Source: Clostridiales bacterium
GTDB taxonomy: Bacteria > Bacillota > Clostridia > Peptostreptococcales > Natronincolaceae
DNA: 55,093 nucleotides
Direction of reading: 5' to 3'
NCBI GenBank assembly: GCA_012519835.1
Contig: JAAYPJ010000023.1
Location: 1 to 55,093 of the forward strand
Both the position numbers and the translations under genes were made by a program. Below the pieces are notes generated by a model. It made no database searches and was not told the DNA's origin. It saw only the letters and a program-made list of their open reading frames with translations. This document shows, piece by piece, positions 34,958 through 47,009 of this stretch; the stretch's first letter is position 1; each line of letters begins with the position of its first letter.

Positions 34958-37072
34958 TTAAATCATAAAATCAATTTCTTTTTGTGCTATATTTACCCTG
35001 TTTACTTTTACCTTTATGGCATCACCTATCCTATATGTCTTTTTTCGCATTTCACCTGTCAATATATGCCGTTCACTGTCATAAATATAATAATCGTCGT
35101 ACAAATAGCTCAAAGGGATTAAACCCTCAATCGTATTATCCAGTTCCACAAATATGCCAAAAGAGGTGAGTCCCGAAATAATCCCTTCATACTCTTCCCC
35201 TATCCTGTCTGCCATATATTCTACTTTTTTCAGGTCTGTTGTTTCCCTTTCCGCTTCATCTGCTACCCTTTCCCTGATCGAAGATTGTTCCGCAACCCCG
35301 GGTACTATCTCCCTCAGCCGACTTATCCTTTCGTTATCTAACTTTCCGTTAATGGCTTCCTTTATAATACGATGTATCTCAAGGTCCGGATATCTCCTGA
35401 TCGGCGCCGTAAAATGACAATAGTGTTCTGCGGCCAGTCCAAAATGCCCTAAACCTTTGTCGGCGTACCTGGCCTTTTTGAGTGACCTCAGCATCAAAGT
35501 ATTTATTAATCTCTCCTCTTTAGCGCCCTTCACTTTTTCCAACAAATCCTGTAAGGCCTTTGGATGTATCCCGGTGTTTAACCCCTTTAAGTGGTACCCA
35601 AAATTATAAATAAATTCGTTGAATTCCTCGAGTTTTTCCAAACTCGGGTCTTCGTGAACCCTGTACACAAAGGGGACATCCTGCCAATAAAAATGTTCTG
35701 CAATGGTTTCATTACAGATCAACATAAATTCCTCTATTATGCGATTAGCGATGCGCCTTTCATATTTTATAATATCAACCGGTTTGCCATCCTTGTCCAA
35801 AATTACTTTGGTTTCCGGGAAATCGAAATCTATTGCTCCTCTGTTTTCCCTGTGTTTCTTTAATATCAAGCAGAGTTCTTCCATCATTTTGAATTCGTTT
35901 AACAGATGCGAATATTTATCCTTTAAATTTTGATCATCCTTTTCTAAAATGTCGGAGATATCTTCGTATATCATTCTCTCTTTTACATTAATAACACTTT
36001 CCGCAATTTCATGATTAATAACTTCGCCTTTTTTGTTTATTTCCATAAACACGGATAGGGTCAGTCTGTCCACCTTTGGGTTGAGACTGCAGATCCCGTT
36101 TGATAATTTGCGGGGCAACATAGGCACAACTCTGTCCACCAGATATACACTTGTTCCCCTTTCTAATGCTTCTTTATCTAAAGCTGTTCCCTCCCTGACG
36201 TAATGGGTTACATCCGCAATATGTACTCCCAGCTTAAAATTTCCGTTAGACAGTTTTTCTATAGATACCGCATCGTCTAAATCTTTGGCATCCGCCCCGT
36301 CTATAGTTATAGTGGTCATATCTCTCAAATCTTTTCTATTTGCCTTTTCCTTTTCACTTACTTCATCTGAAATATTTTTGATTTCTGCTTCCACTTTTTT
36401 TGGAAAATCAACGGTCAGATTATATTTTCTCATTATGGATAGAATGTCTACCCCCACATCATCCCTATGTCCGATTATCTCTATAATTTTTCCTTCCGGG
36501 TTTCTCCTGGCGTCGGGCCATTTTATAATTTCACAAACCACCTTATCTCCTTCCTTAACCTCACCCATTTCCTCTTTAGGAATAAAGATATCTGTGACTA
36601 TTTTGGGATCATCCGGAATTACAAAACCGAAATTTCTGTTATTTTCATATACACCTATAACCTCGGGATTAGCCCTTTCCAATATTCTTATTATTTCCCC
36701 TTCGGTTTTTTTACAAAAATCCCGATACACCGTATCTTTTCTTGCTACTACCTTATCATTGTTCATAGCACCGTTTATTAAGTTAGCGGGAATAAATACA
36801 TCGGTTATTCCGGGTTTATCAGGAACCACAAATCCATAACCTTTTTGGTTCATCTGTAATCTTCCAACAACCAAACCCATCCGTTCGGGAACACCATACC
36901 TCTTTTTTCTTGTCTTAATAATAAGGCCCTCTTCAACCATATCGTTTAGCAGGCTGGAAAAAAGCCTGTTTTGCTTTCTGTCTATCTCAAAAATATCCAT
37001 AAGTTCTTTTTTCAACATTGGATTATAAGCCTTCTCATGCATAAACTCCAAGAGTTTTTCCTTTACTAACAA
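34958..37072 (-). CDS. rnr: ribonuclease R
   Basis: This 704-aa 3'-to-5' exoribonuclease degrades structured RNA and takes part in rRNA and tmRNA-linked turnover. Domains in order are an N-terminal winged-helix region, two cold-shock domains (about residues 70-220), the RNB catalytic domain with DGADAKDLDDAVSIE, and a C-terminal S1 domain (EEYEGIISGLTSFGIFVELDN). Length is at the short end but normal for clostridia, which often lack the basic tail. The start is a TTG at 37072: GGAGGGG lies five bases upstream and no ATG is near. In many Firmicutes it follows secG, as here, and precedes smpB, which is not present in this window. Confidence 0.94.
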   Translation of the reverse strand: MLVKEKLLEFMHEKAYNPMLKKELMDIFEIDRKQNRLFSSLLNDMVEEGLIIKTRKKRYGVPERMGLVVGRLQMNQKGYGFVVPDKPGITDVFIPANLINGAMNNDKVVARKDTVYRDFCKKTEGEIIRILERANPEVIGVYENNRNFGFVIPDDPKIVTDIFIPKEEMGEVKEGDKVVCEIIKWPDARRNPEGKIIEIIGHRDDVGVDILSIMRKYNLTVDFPKKVEAEIKNISDEVSEKEKANRKDLRDMTTITIDGADAKDLDDAVSIEKLSNGNFKLGVHIADVTHYVREGTALDKEALERGTSVYLVDRVVPMLPRKLSNGICSLNPKVDRLTLSVFMEINKKGEVINHEIAESVINVKERMIYEDISDILEKDDQNLKDKYSHLLNEFKMMEELCLILKKHRENRGAIDFDFPETKVILDKDGKPVDIIKYERRIANRIIEEFMLICNETIAEHFYWQDVPFVYRVHEDPSLEKLEEFNEFIYNFGYHLKGLNTGIHPKALQDLLEKVKGAKEERLINTLMLRSLKKARYADKGLGHFGLAAEHYCHFTAPIRRYPDLEIHRIIKEAINGKLDNERISRLREIVPGVAEQSSIRERVADEAERETTDLKKVEYMADRIGEEYEGIISGLTSFGIFVELDNTIEGLIPLSYLYDDYYIYDSERHILTGEMRKKTYRIGDAIKVKVNRVNIAQKEIDFMI

Positions 37073-37142
37073 AAAATCCCCTCCTTCTTTTATAGTATTA
37101 TTACTTATTTTTTATTATTTAACCAAAACCGTGTTTACAAGT

Positions 37143-37173
37143 AAAAAAGCCCTCAATCCATCAGATCAAGAGC
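37143..37173 (-). terminator. intrinsic terminator after secG
   Basis: On the minus strand GCTCTTGATC pairs with GATTGAGGGC (including G-T pairs) over a 5-base loop and is followed by six T. Confidence 0.7.
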
Positions 37174-37201
37174 CTATGTCTATGCTATACGGATTTATTT
37201 T

Positions 37202-37435
37202 CTATTGAATTTTAATCAAAATAACAGCGATAGCTATAAATATAAATGCAGTTATTTTTGTAACCTTGCTCAATAGAGCATCAAAACCCCTGTTTTGCCT
37301 GGACCATAACTGTGCCCCGCCTCCGGAAATTGCACCCGAAAGTCCTTCCCCCTTGCCTGATTGTAACAATATACTCACTATAAGCACAATACATACTATA
37401 ACCTGTATAACCATTAAAATCATTCTCAATTGCAT
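37202..37435 (-). CDS. secG: protein translocase subunit SecG
   Basis: This membrane protein of about 77 aa is the small SecG subunit of the SecYEG channel. Two membrane helices are separated by LLQSGKGEGLSGAISGGGAQLW, the family hallmark. The ATG at 37435 gives the usual length and has GGAAGG four bases upstream. In-frame starts further up (37462) have no ribosome site. It follows eno in the order eno-secG-rnr found in many Firmicutes. Confidence 0.9.
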   Translation of the reverse strand: MQLRMILMVIQVIVCIVLIVSILLQSGKGEGLSGAISGGGAQLWSRQNRGFDALLSKVTKITAFIFIAIAVILIKIQ

Positions 37436-37542
37436 CACGCCTTCCACAATCATATTCAACATTCACATTGTAACATAGCAAACCGATAAAATCAATCAGA
37501 CTTCTATTTCTGCATATGAAAATTGTTCGCCTCAAAACAACA

Positions 37543-37590
37543 CAGATCCTTCGGGGGTCAAACTCATTCTGTCCGTCTCAGGATGACATT
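37543..37590 (+). repeat. dispersed intergenic repeat, family A, copy 5
   Basis: This is a full copy (GATCCTTCGGGGGTCAAAC ... CGTCTCAGGATGACA) directly downstream of eno. Confidence 0.75.
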
Positions 37591-37600
37591 AAGCAATAGT

Positions 37601-40449
<2,849 letters not shown>

Positions 40450-40463
40450 CCTTATCTTCCTTC

Positions 40464-41210
40464 CTAAAAGTTAACAATCCCCAAAAATTCTTCTGCCTTT
40501 AAGCTGGCTCCCCCAACCAAAGCCCCATCAATATCTGTTTCATTCATAATTTCTGTGGCATTAGACGGTTTAACACTGCCACCATATTGAATTCTGACTC
40601 TTTCGGAAACTTCTATACCATATTTATTTTGTAGCAGAAAACGAATATAGGCTATCACTTCATTTGCATCCTGTGATGAAGCAGTTTTGCCTGTGCCTAT
40701 GGCCCATACCGGTTCATATGCAATTACCACGTCATTCATCCCATCTTTGCCAACACCTTCCAGGGCCGTCAGGGTTTGTCTTTTAACAATATCGAATGTT
40801 TTATTTTTCTCCCTTTCATTCAATGTTTCTCCAACACATATTATCGGTTTTAGACCTTTTTCAATAGCCTTGATCACCTTTTTGTTTACAACCTCATCTG
40901 TTTCACCAAAATACTGCCTTCTTTCGGAGTGGCCGATTATTACATAATCTACCCCTAAATCCTTCAACATATTTGCCGAAATTTCCCCGGTAAAGGCTCC
41001 TTCGTCTTCCCAATGCATATTTTGAGCCCCAAGTTTTACTTTAGATCCTTCAATGGCCTTTTTGACCTCACTGATAACGGTGAAGGGGCAACACACAACA
41101 ACCTCAACGTCGGTTTTATTTGTTTCATCCTTTATTTCATCTACTAATTCCAACGCTTCATTCATTGTCTTATTCATTTTCCAGTTACCAGCAATAATAG
41201 GCTTACGCAT
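40464..41210 (-). CDS. tpiA: triosephosphate isomerase
   Basis: This 248-aa TIM barrel starts KPIIAGNWKMNKT, with catalytic His in IIGHSERRQYFGE, catalytic Glu in AYEPVWAIGTGK and the phosphate loop QYGGSVKPSNA. It lies 16 bases after pgk in the glycolytic operon. Confidence 0.97.
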   Translation of the reverse strand: MRKPIIAGNWKMNKTMNEALELVDEIKDETNKTDVEVVVCCPFTVISEVKKAIEGSKVKLGAQNMHWEDEGAFTGEISANMLKDLGVDYVIIGHSERRQYFGETDEVVNKKVIKAIEKGLKPIICVGETLNEREKNKTFDIVKRQTLTALEGVGKDGMNDVVIAYEPVWAIGTGKTASSQDANEVIAYIRFLLQNKYGIEVSERVRIQYGGSVKPSNATEIMNETDIDGALVGGASLKAEEFLGIVNF

Positions 41211-41226
41211 ATTTTAACACCTCGTT

Positions 41227-42426
41227 TTATTTATTTTCCAGTGCGTCTATTCCCGGTAATATCTTGCCTTCCAGGAGTTCTAAGGATGCTCCTCCGCCTG
41301 TGGAAATATGAGTCATTTTATCCGCCAGACCGAATTTTTCTACAGCAGCAGCACTGTCCCCACCACCCACAATTGTCGTGGCACCACTATTTGCCATGGC
41401 TTGCGCAATTTCTCCGGTACCTTTGGCAAAGACAGGCATTTCAAACACACCCACAGGCCCATTCCAAATTATAGTCCTTGCATCGTCTATCTTTTTAATG
41501 AATAATTCTGCAGTTTTTTCACCGATATCCATTCCCATCATTGTCTCCGGGATACTATCAGCATCCACAGTCCAATGTTCCGTGTCCGGGGCAAATTCTT
41601 TTGCCACGACTATGTCAAGCGGCAATAAAAATTCTATACCCTTTTCTTTAGCCTTTTCAATTAAATCGGCTGCCAAATCTATTTTGTCTTCCTCTAACAA
41701 GGATTGCCCCACTTCGTATCCCTTTGACTTCAGAAAAGTATACGCCATACCCCCGCCGATTATTAAAGTATCAACCTTATCTATCAAATTTTCAATAATA
41801 CCGATCTTGTCGGAAACCTTAGCTCCCCCCAAAATTACAACAAAAGGCCTCTCAGGCGCCCCCAGCGCCCCCCCCATAATTTTTAACTCTTTTTCTATCA
41901 AAAGTCCCATAGCCGAAGGTAAGAATGCAGCTATGCCTGCAGTTGAGGAATGCGCCCTGTGAGCAGCACCAAATGCATCATTGACATATACATCCCCCAG
42001 TGATGCAAGTTCCCTTGAAAAAACCTCATCATTTTTTTCCTCTTCTTTGCGAAAACGCGTATTTTGAAGCAGCAAAATTTCACCCTGTTTCAGTTCCCTT
42101 GCCAAATTTTTGGTAACATCGCCGGTTACTGAATCATCGTCTGCGAATTTTATTTCCTTCCCAACCAATTGGGCAACCCTTCCCACTATAAGTTTCAATG
42201 AATACTTGGGATCAGGTTTTCCTTTTGGCCTGCCCAAATGGGACATCAAAATCACAGAACCGCCATTGTTTAATATGTACGTTATGGTTGGCACCGCTGC
42301 CCTGATCCTTGTATCATCAGTAATATTGCCTTCCTCATCTATCGGGACATTAAAGTCACATCTTGTTAATACCCTTTTACCTCTAACTTCTAACTCCTCT
42401 ATTGTTTTTTTATCGAACATTCCCAT
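41227..42426 (-). CDS. pgk: phosphoglycerate kinase
   Basis: This 399-aa enzyme makes ATP from 1,3-bisphosphoglycerate. [20 protein letters not shown], the hinge and the nucleotide-binding [13 protein letters not shown] are intact. The ATG at 42426 has GGGAGGGA six bases upstream and gives the normal length; the frame stays open for another 76 codons upstream, but that part contains a family A repeat and is not coding. It is the first gene of the glycolytic operon. gap, which usually precedes pgk in Firmicutes, is absent here. Confidence 0.97.
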   Translation of the reverse strand: MGMFDKKTIEELEVRGKRVLTRCDFNVPIDEEGNITDDTRIRAAVPTITYILNNGGSVILMSHLGRPKGKPDPKYSLKLIVGRVAQLVGKEIKFADDDSVTGDVTKNLARELKQGEILLLQNTRFRKEEEKNDEVFSRELASLGDVYVNDAFGAAHRAHSSTAGIAAFLPSAMGLLIEKELKIMGGALGAPERPFVVILGGAKVSDKIGIIENLIDKVDTLIIGGGMAYTFLKSKGYEVGQSLLEEDKIDLAADLIEKAKEKGIEFLLPLDIVVAKEFAPDTEHWTVDADSIPETMMGMDIGEKTAELFIKKIDDARTIIWNGPVGVFEMPVFAKGTGEIAQAMANSGATTIVGGGDSAAAVEKFGLADKMTHISTGGGASLELLEGKILPGIDALENK

Positions 42427-42464
42427 ATAATATTCCCTCCCGCATATACACAGATACAAGATTA

Positions 42465-42512
42465 CAGATCCTTCGCGGTAACCGTTAATACTGTCCGTCT
42501 CAGGATGACAAA
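42465..42512 (+). repeat. dispersed intergenic repeat, family A, copy 6
   Basis: AGATCCTTCGCGG, a diverged middle, and CTGTCCGTCTCAGGATGACA. It lies just before the pgk ribosome binding site and so inside the likely pgk leader. Confidence 0.7.
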
Positions 42513-42641
42513 AAAGTATAAAATATACTTCCCCGCATAGTCTGTTATCTCCGCTGTGTCTTATTACTAAACTATCGTTATAACAATTAGTATGTATTAT
42601 TAGTCTGTTAGTATACACTGCCCATGAACGATTACCGAACA

Positions 42642-42696
42642 AACGATTGTTCAACGATTGTTCAACGATTGCTTAACTATTGTTCAACTATTGTTA
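42642..42696. repeat. five tandem 11-bp repeats upstream of pgk
   Basis: The unit AACGATTGTTC occurs at 42642 and 42653, then AACGATTGCTT (42664), AACTATTGTTC (42675) and AACTATTGTTA (42686), with a further related unit AACGATTACCG at 42627. The spacing is one helical turn, which would place the same base on one face of the DNA. It lies about 215-270 bases upstream of the pgk start. Confidence 0.8.
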
Positions 42697-42853
42697 TTTC
42701 CTATATGTTACCATATCTTAATATATAATTGAAACCTTTCTTGATGTAAAATAATTGTTGAGCGTATGTTTTCTATTTAAAACAACTATTTCTGATTGTT
42801 GTTTATTTCATAAATAGTTTATACCGATAACCTGGATTAACATCCCGACTATT

Positions 42854-42904
42854 AAAAATGCCCCTTTCTGTTTTTATCTAACCTCAGAAAGGAGCATTTT
42901 TTTT
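42854..42904. terminator. intrinsic terminator after the amidase gene
   Basis: AAAATGC-CCTTTCTG pairs with CAGAAAGG-GCATTTT across a 14-base loop. There is a T-run on both strands (eight T on plus, five on minus), so it may work in both directions. It begins 23 bases after the amidase stop. Confidence 0.8.
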
Positions 42905-42926
42905 ATGTCTATTTTATGTTATTTGG

Positions 42927-43835
42927 TTATATGGATTCGATCAACTGTTGTGTAGAAATCACGTACTTCGGGATCGCCGCCCTTACGGTTACCTTGGGAT
43001 CTACAACCTGGGATATTTTTAAATCAACCGATAGGCTTGCAAATACATATGCATCCTCCCACCCTATACCTAAGGAATCCTGAATATGCTTCACAGCTTG
43101 GCTTGCAGATTCGTATACCGCTTCCTCTAAATTATTACCTGAAGCAATTATCATAATATGTTCATCCGTTTCCACAAAGGGCCATTTGGTGGCTTTGCCC
43201 TTTAACAAACCAACTTCGAGGACTACCTCGGCGGGGATTTCAAGTCCGGTGAAACAGACTTCTCCATCCCCCATAACAGCATGGCAATCACCCAATGCCA
43301 ATAACGCGCCTTTTTGTCTGACAGGGAAATACAACGTAGAGCCGGCCTTAATGTCCGTGGTATCCATATTGCCGCCATGTTTCCATGGGCTATCTGTCGG
43401 CCATTCCCCATCCTCGTCTGCAGGTGCGACCCCTATTACGCCTATCATAGGTTTTATCGGCATTTTAATTCCGTGGAATACTGCTTGTCCATCTTCGATT
43501 TCTATAACCCTTATAACCGGTTTTGTAACTTGATCTCCCAGGGCCCCTTCGTTTGGGACAACAGCCACTACCCCCTTACTTTTTACATCGATGCTGATAA
43601 TCTTCAGTTTCAGCAGATCGCCCGGTTCGGCGCCTTCTATATATATGGGACCTGTGGCAGGATTCAATCTATCATAATCAATCTCCGCTAAGACTTGTTC
43701 CTCACTGGTTATTTGTTGATAAAAACAGTCATTTGTCTCCACTTTAATAACGTCACCCGGTGAAATCGTTTCTACTGCTTCCATGCTCGGTTTAAATTTG
43801 TAGATAACCTTATCTCCCGAAACCAGCTTCACCAT
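42927..43835 (-). CDS. acetamidase/formamidase family protein
   Basis: This 302-aa protein of the FmdA/AmdA family hydrolyses small amides such as formamide or acetamide to the acid and ammonia. Typical segments are ATGPIYIEGAEPGDLLKLKI, MIGVIGVAPA, HGGNMDTTDIKAGSTLYFPV and ALGDCHAVMGDGEVCFTGLE. I chose the ATG at 43835 because GGGGG lies five bases upstream. It is the last gene of the creatinase cluster, but a terminator-like hairpin stands between it and the symporter gene, so it may be only partly co-transcribed. Its substrate is unknown. It is not related to creatininase or to carbamoylsarcosine amidase by sequence motifs I can see. Confidence 0.85.
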   Translation of the reverse strand: MVKLVSGDKVIYKFKPSMEAVETISPGDVIKVETNDCFYQQITSEEQVLAEIDYDRLNPATGPIYIEGAEPGDLLKLKIISIDVKSKGVVAVVPNEGALGDQVTKPVIRVIEIEDGQAVFHGIKMPIKPMIGVIGVAPADEDGEWPTDSPWKHGGNMDTTDIKAGSTLYFPVRQKGALLALGDCHAVMGDGEVCFTGLEIPAEVVLEVGLLKGKATKWPFVETDEHIMIIASGNNLEEAVYESASQAVKHIQDSLGIGWEDAYVFASLSVDLKISQVVDPKVTVRAAIPKYVISTQQLIESI

Positions 43836-43887
43836 ATACACCCCCTACATTAAAAATTCAAAAGGCTTGTTGTAGCAATTAATTAGA

Positions 43888-43939
43888 ATCAGGGTTATCC
43901 CACCCCTTATGGGAATAGGCAGGATAACCCTGATCTTTT
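43888..43939. terminator. terminator-like hairpin between symporter and amidase genes
   Basis: ATCAGGGTTATCC pairs perfectly with GGATAACCCTGAT. Five T follow on the plus strand; on the minus strand the tail is TCTAATTAATT, a weaker terminator. It may reduce read-through into the amidase gene. Confidence 0.65.
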
Positions 43940-44015
43940 TGGTCATTTCCCCGTTGTCATCTATTTTTATTATGAATGAGTCGATAATTAAATTAATAAT
44001 ATATGCCCGAATTCT

Positions 44016-45482
44016 CTAACTGAGCCCTCCACTTGCCTCCAATTGCTCGGGTTTTCTGACCCCTCCATTGGTGACATATCCCATTATAACATATACTATG
44101 CATCCTGCTGCTCCGGCTATGAGTGGTATTTGAACCCAACCGAAGTTGGACCAAATTGCTAATATAACATTTCCGAAGAACCCGACAAGCATAGATACAA
44201 AGCAGGTACGCAGATCGGCCTCAATGAATACACGCATAATTGTCGGTGCCACAAAGGCGGATATCAGTCCACCTGTACCGATGTATGCTATATGGGTAAT
44301 CATTCCTTGAGGTGCAAAGAATGTCAGTATCAGCGTCCAAATAGTAGTAACCAATACCGCTAATCGGTTGAGCAAACTCGCATATTTTGATTCCCTGTTG
44401 GCAATGGATACAAACATATCGTAGGATAATGCGGAGGCTAAGGATTGCAACACCGAACTGACCGTTGAAAGCATTGCAAACAGGATAAACAACATTATCA
44501 TACCACCTATTGCGGGATGTAAGAAATCTTTTAGAAAAAGTGGCATTGCGCTATCGGCAATAGGCAGATTCGGATTCTTGTAATACATGTAAAGGCCGAC
44601 AAAGGGTGGAAGACTCAAAAGAAGTCCGTAAGGTGCTGTAATTAAAGCCATCACATGTATTTTTATATCATCCTTTAATGAAAGAAAACGTACCGACATA
44701 TAGGGTAGTACTGTGGTAAATAAGAGTGCATAAGGGAATACCAGCCATGCATTGAATTTGCCGACACCATAGGGGTCTGCAGTTGAAGGGTTGATGAATT
44801 CGGGATTCATCTGGGCAACCTTAGAAAGCAATTGTCCCATAGGAATATCCCTTATGATTACTACATATACAACTATTGAGGCTATCAACATCCCCATACA
44901 CATAATTGTATCTGTGACAGCAACAGCCAATAATCCGCCTTGCATTGTGAATATAACAACAACTGCCAATAGTATCAAAGATCCGGCCAATTGGCTGATA
45001 CCAAGCCATTCCGATGCTATAAGACCTACCGCCCTGATTTGACCTATCATATAAACTGAAAGGAAGACAAAGGTGGCCAGGCCGGCAAAAAAGTGAACCA
45101 ATCTTTTTTGATTGCTTGTACCCCTATGAGTTGATGCCAAATAATGCGGAATTGTCAGTCCACCGTGTTTTGCCGCTTGTTTACGCATGTAGTTCGCAAA
45201 CAACAAAACACCAAAGGTTATTGCAGGGGCGTAAAAGTAATTTGCAAATATTTCAATCGTGCCATAGGCATAAGTAGCCCCGGGAGAACCTATAAATCCC
45301 CATCCGCTAAAACCTGTTGCCATAAGTGTACCTGCTCCTACAAAAGCGCCTACCTGTTTTGCCGCCAGTAAAAATCCTTCACCACTGGATGTTTGGGTCC
45401 TTTCAACTATTCTGCGTGTGATTTCACCGACAACAATTAAACCGACTGAAGCCAATATAAATATTATCCAGTTTGGATTCAT
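44016..45482 (-). CDS. sodium:solute symporter (SSS family), probable creatine/sarcosine uptake
   Basis: This 488-aa protein has about 13 membrane helices and the SSS-type core (GTLMATGFSGWGFIGSPGATY and QGGLLAVAVTDTIMCMGMLI). SSS proteins import small solutes with Na+. The ATG overlaps the stop of the 46-aa accessory peptide gene in ATGA, so the two are translationally coupled. Substrate is inferred only from its place in an apparent operon with creatinase: creatine is most likely, and sarcosine or betaine-like compounds are alternatives. Confidence 0.88.
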   Translation of the reverse strand: MNPNWIIFILASVGLIVVGEITRRIVERTQTSSGEGFLLAAKQVGAFVGAGTLMATGFSGWGFIGSPGATYAYGTIEIFANYFYAPAITFGVLLFANYMRKQAAKHGGLTIPHYLASTHRGTSNQKRLVHFFAGLATFVFLSVYMIGQIRAVGLIASEWLGISQLAGSLILLAVVVIFTMQGGLLAVAVTDTIMCMGMLIASIVVYVVIIRDIPMGQLLSKVAQMNPEFINPSTADPYGVGKFNAWLVFPYALLFTTVLPYMSVRFLSLKDDIKIHVMALITAPYGLLLSLPPFVGLYMYYKNPNLPIADSAMPLFLKDFLHPAIGGMIMLFILFAMLSTVSSVLQSLASALSYDMFVSIANRESKYASLLNRLAVLVTTIWTLILTFFAPQGMITHIAYIGTGGLISAFVAPTIMRVFIEADLRTCFVSMLVGFFGNVILAIWSNFGWVQIPLIAGAAGCIVYVIMGYVTNGGVRKPEQLEASGGLS

Positions 45483-45619
45483 TTAACATCACCTCTCTTT
45501 TTCTTAAATACTTCTTCGTACAAAACTATAACGATCGGAATAACAAAGAGAGCAACGGTTACGTATATAAATGAATCCATAGTCCAGGAACCTGTTAACA
45601 TGGTAGTCCAAGAATCCAT
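45479..45619 (-). CDS. 46-aa single-helix peptide, putative symporter small accessory protein
   Basis: This small gene starts MDSWTTMLTGSWTMDSF, runs through one membrane helix (about residues 16-34, YVTVALFVIPIVIVLY) and ends with a positively charged tail (FKKKRGDVK). AGGAGG lies six bases before the ATG, and its TGA overlaps the start of the symporter gene. One-helix proteins of this kind are known partners encoded before SSS and NSS symporters. It is too short for most gene callers. Position, ribosome site and overlap make it very likely real; its partnership with the symporter is inference from context. Confidence 0.85.
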   Translation of the reverse strand: MDSWTTMLTGSWTMDSFIYVTVALFVIPIVIVLYEEVFKKKRGDVK

Positions 45620-45770
45620 TGCATTACCTCCTTAAATTTTAATCCAGATTATTGTAAATCGTCAAGTAACCCGCGGGTTGCCTATTTATTCTGCTAATGA
45701 CTATCTGATTTTTTGCGCGCTAACCTCAATAATGGCATATGCTTGTGTGTAAAATCAACAATATAGATAA

Positions 45771-47009
45771 TTATCTTTTGATTATATTGTGTTCGGGTCC
45801 ATACGGGAATTTTGTTACATTTTCAGTTTCGCCGTTTTCATGAATGATTAGTATATCATGCTCACGATATCCGCCGGCTCCCGGCTGTCCATTCGGTATC
45901 AAAATCATCGGTTCCATTGAGATTGTCATACCCGGTTCAAATACGGTGTCTATATCCTCACGAAGCTCTAATCCTGCTTCCCGTCCATAATAGTGGGACA
46001 GTATTCCAAATGAATGGCCATAACCGAATGTACGATTTGACAATACACCATAGCCCCTATATATTTCATTTAATTCGTTGGCTATATCTTTGCATACGGC
46101 ACCGGGCTTAACCAGCTTTGCTCCGGCTTCGAGAACCTCAACGTTAATGTTCCAGTATTTCAGCGATGCTTCATCAACATCCTGGAAGAATAGGGTCCTT
46201 TCCAGGGCGGTGTAATATCCGGCTATCATAGCAAAGGTATTCAGATTTAAAACATCCCCCGGTTGAATTTTTCTGGTTGTAGGCCAGGTATGGGCCCCAT
46301 CCGTGTTCATTCCGGACTGGAACCAAACCCAGGAATCTCTAAGGTCCAGATGTGGATACAATTTGGCTATTTCACGGGTCATGGCTTCCGTACCTGCAAG
46401 GGCAACCTCATATTCAGGCACTCCTTCGGCTATCGCTTCGGCTACCGCATATCCGCCGACGTCACAAACCCTTGCGCCGTTTGTAATTAAATCCAACTCC
46501 TCTTTTGATTTAACCATTCTGAATTTCATTAAATCAAAAGCAACATCAACAAATTCAAATTCCGGGAATGAAATCTCGAGTTGTTTGCGTATACTGAGAG
46601 TAACAAAATCATACTCAATTCCCAGGCGTCCTTTTGTAATACCTGCATCTTTCAGTACTGTTTGCACAGCATAGAAAAAGTTGTCCCTTCTCCAGTCTGT
46701 ATGCGCTATGTTGTCGCCGAAGCTTCTCCTCCATGGCATTCCGCCATCAACATTGGGTGTTATGGTTACATGTTTATCCTGTGTCACAAGCAAACCGGTA
46801 TGTCTGCCAAAGGAAGTGTATAGGTAGCCGCTGTAGTAATTAACGTTATGATACGAGGTGAATAATACCGCATCGATGTCTTTTTCCCCCATGTAGTTAC
46901 GTAGTTTGGTATTTCTGTTTGTCATTTCTTCCTTAGAAAAAACGGGTTTTTCCTTTTCGCCAATCCTAATAATTTTTGTCCTTTCAAGACCGTCCAAAAA
47001 CTCCGACAT
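45771..47009 (-). CDS. creatinase (creatine amidinohydrolase, M24 fold)
   Basis: This 412-aa protein is of the pita-bread (M24) fold. Creatinase hydrolyses creatine to sarcosine and urea without a metal. The residues known from the Pseudomonas putida enzyme line up at a constant offset: F67 and R69 (YTSFGRH; carboxylate binding), catalytic H240 (MNTDGAH), E270 (YTALERTLFF), R343 (YGREAGLELRED) and E366 (SMEPMI). The long strings TSYHNVNYYS, WRRDNFF and PGAGGYREHDILI also match my memory of creatinases. I chose the ATG at 47009 because GGGGGAG lies five bases upstream. The frame is open up to 47069, but that part is leader RNA. It is the first gene of the sigma-54-type operon. Confidence 0.87.
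   Translation of the reverse strand: MSEFLDGLERTKIIRIGEKEKPVFSKEEMTNRNTKLRNYMGEKDIDAVLFTSYHNVNYYSGYLYTSFGRHTGLLVTQDKHVTITPNVDGGMPWRRSFGDNIAHTDWRRDNFFYAVQTVLKDAGITKGRLGIEYDFVTLSIRKQLEISFPEFEFVDVAFDLMKFRMVKSKEELDLITNGARVCDVGGYAVAEAIAEGVPEYEVALAGTEAMTREIAKLYPHLDLRDSWVWFQSGMNTDGAHTWPTTRKIQPGDVLNLNTFAMIAGYYTALERTLFFQDVDEASLKYWNINVEVLEAGAKLVKPGAVCKDIANELNEIYRGYGVLSNRTFGYGHSFGILSHYYGREAGLELREDIDTVFEPGMTISMEPMILIPNGQPGAGGYREHDILIIHENGETENVTKFPYGPEHNIIKR

Larger units (their letters stand above)
42427..42926. other. 500-base intergenic region upstream of pgk
   Basis: No gene was seen. It holds a family A repeat (42465-42512), a block of 11-bp tandem repeats (42642-42696), and the terminator of the amidase gene (42854-42904). 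The pgk promoter should lie here but no strong sigma-A site could be chosen. Confidence 0.6.

Noticed and set aside
42427-42654. 76-codon N-terminal extension of pgk
   Set aside because: It contains a family A repeat and lies before the GGGAGGGA ribosome site; normal Pgk begins at 42426.
45771-47009. Generic Xaa-Pro aminopeptidase or DMSP lyase DddP
   Set aside because: The metal ligands of prolidases are not in place, and the creatine-binding and catalytic residues of creatinase are all present.
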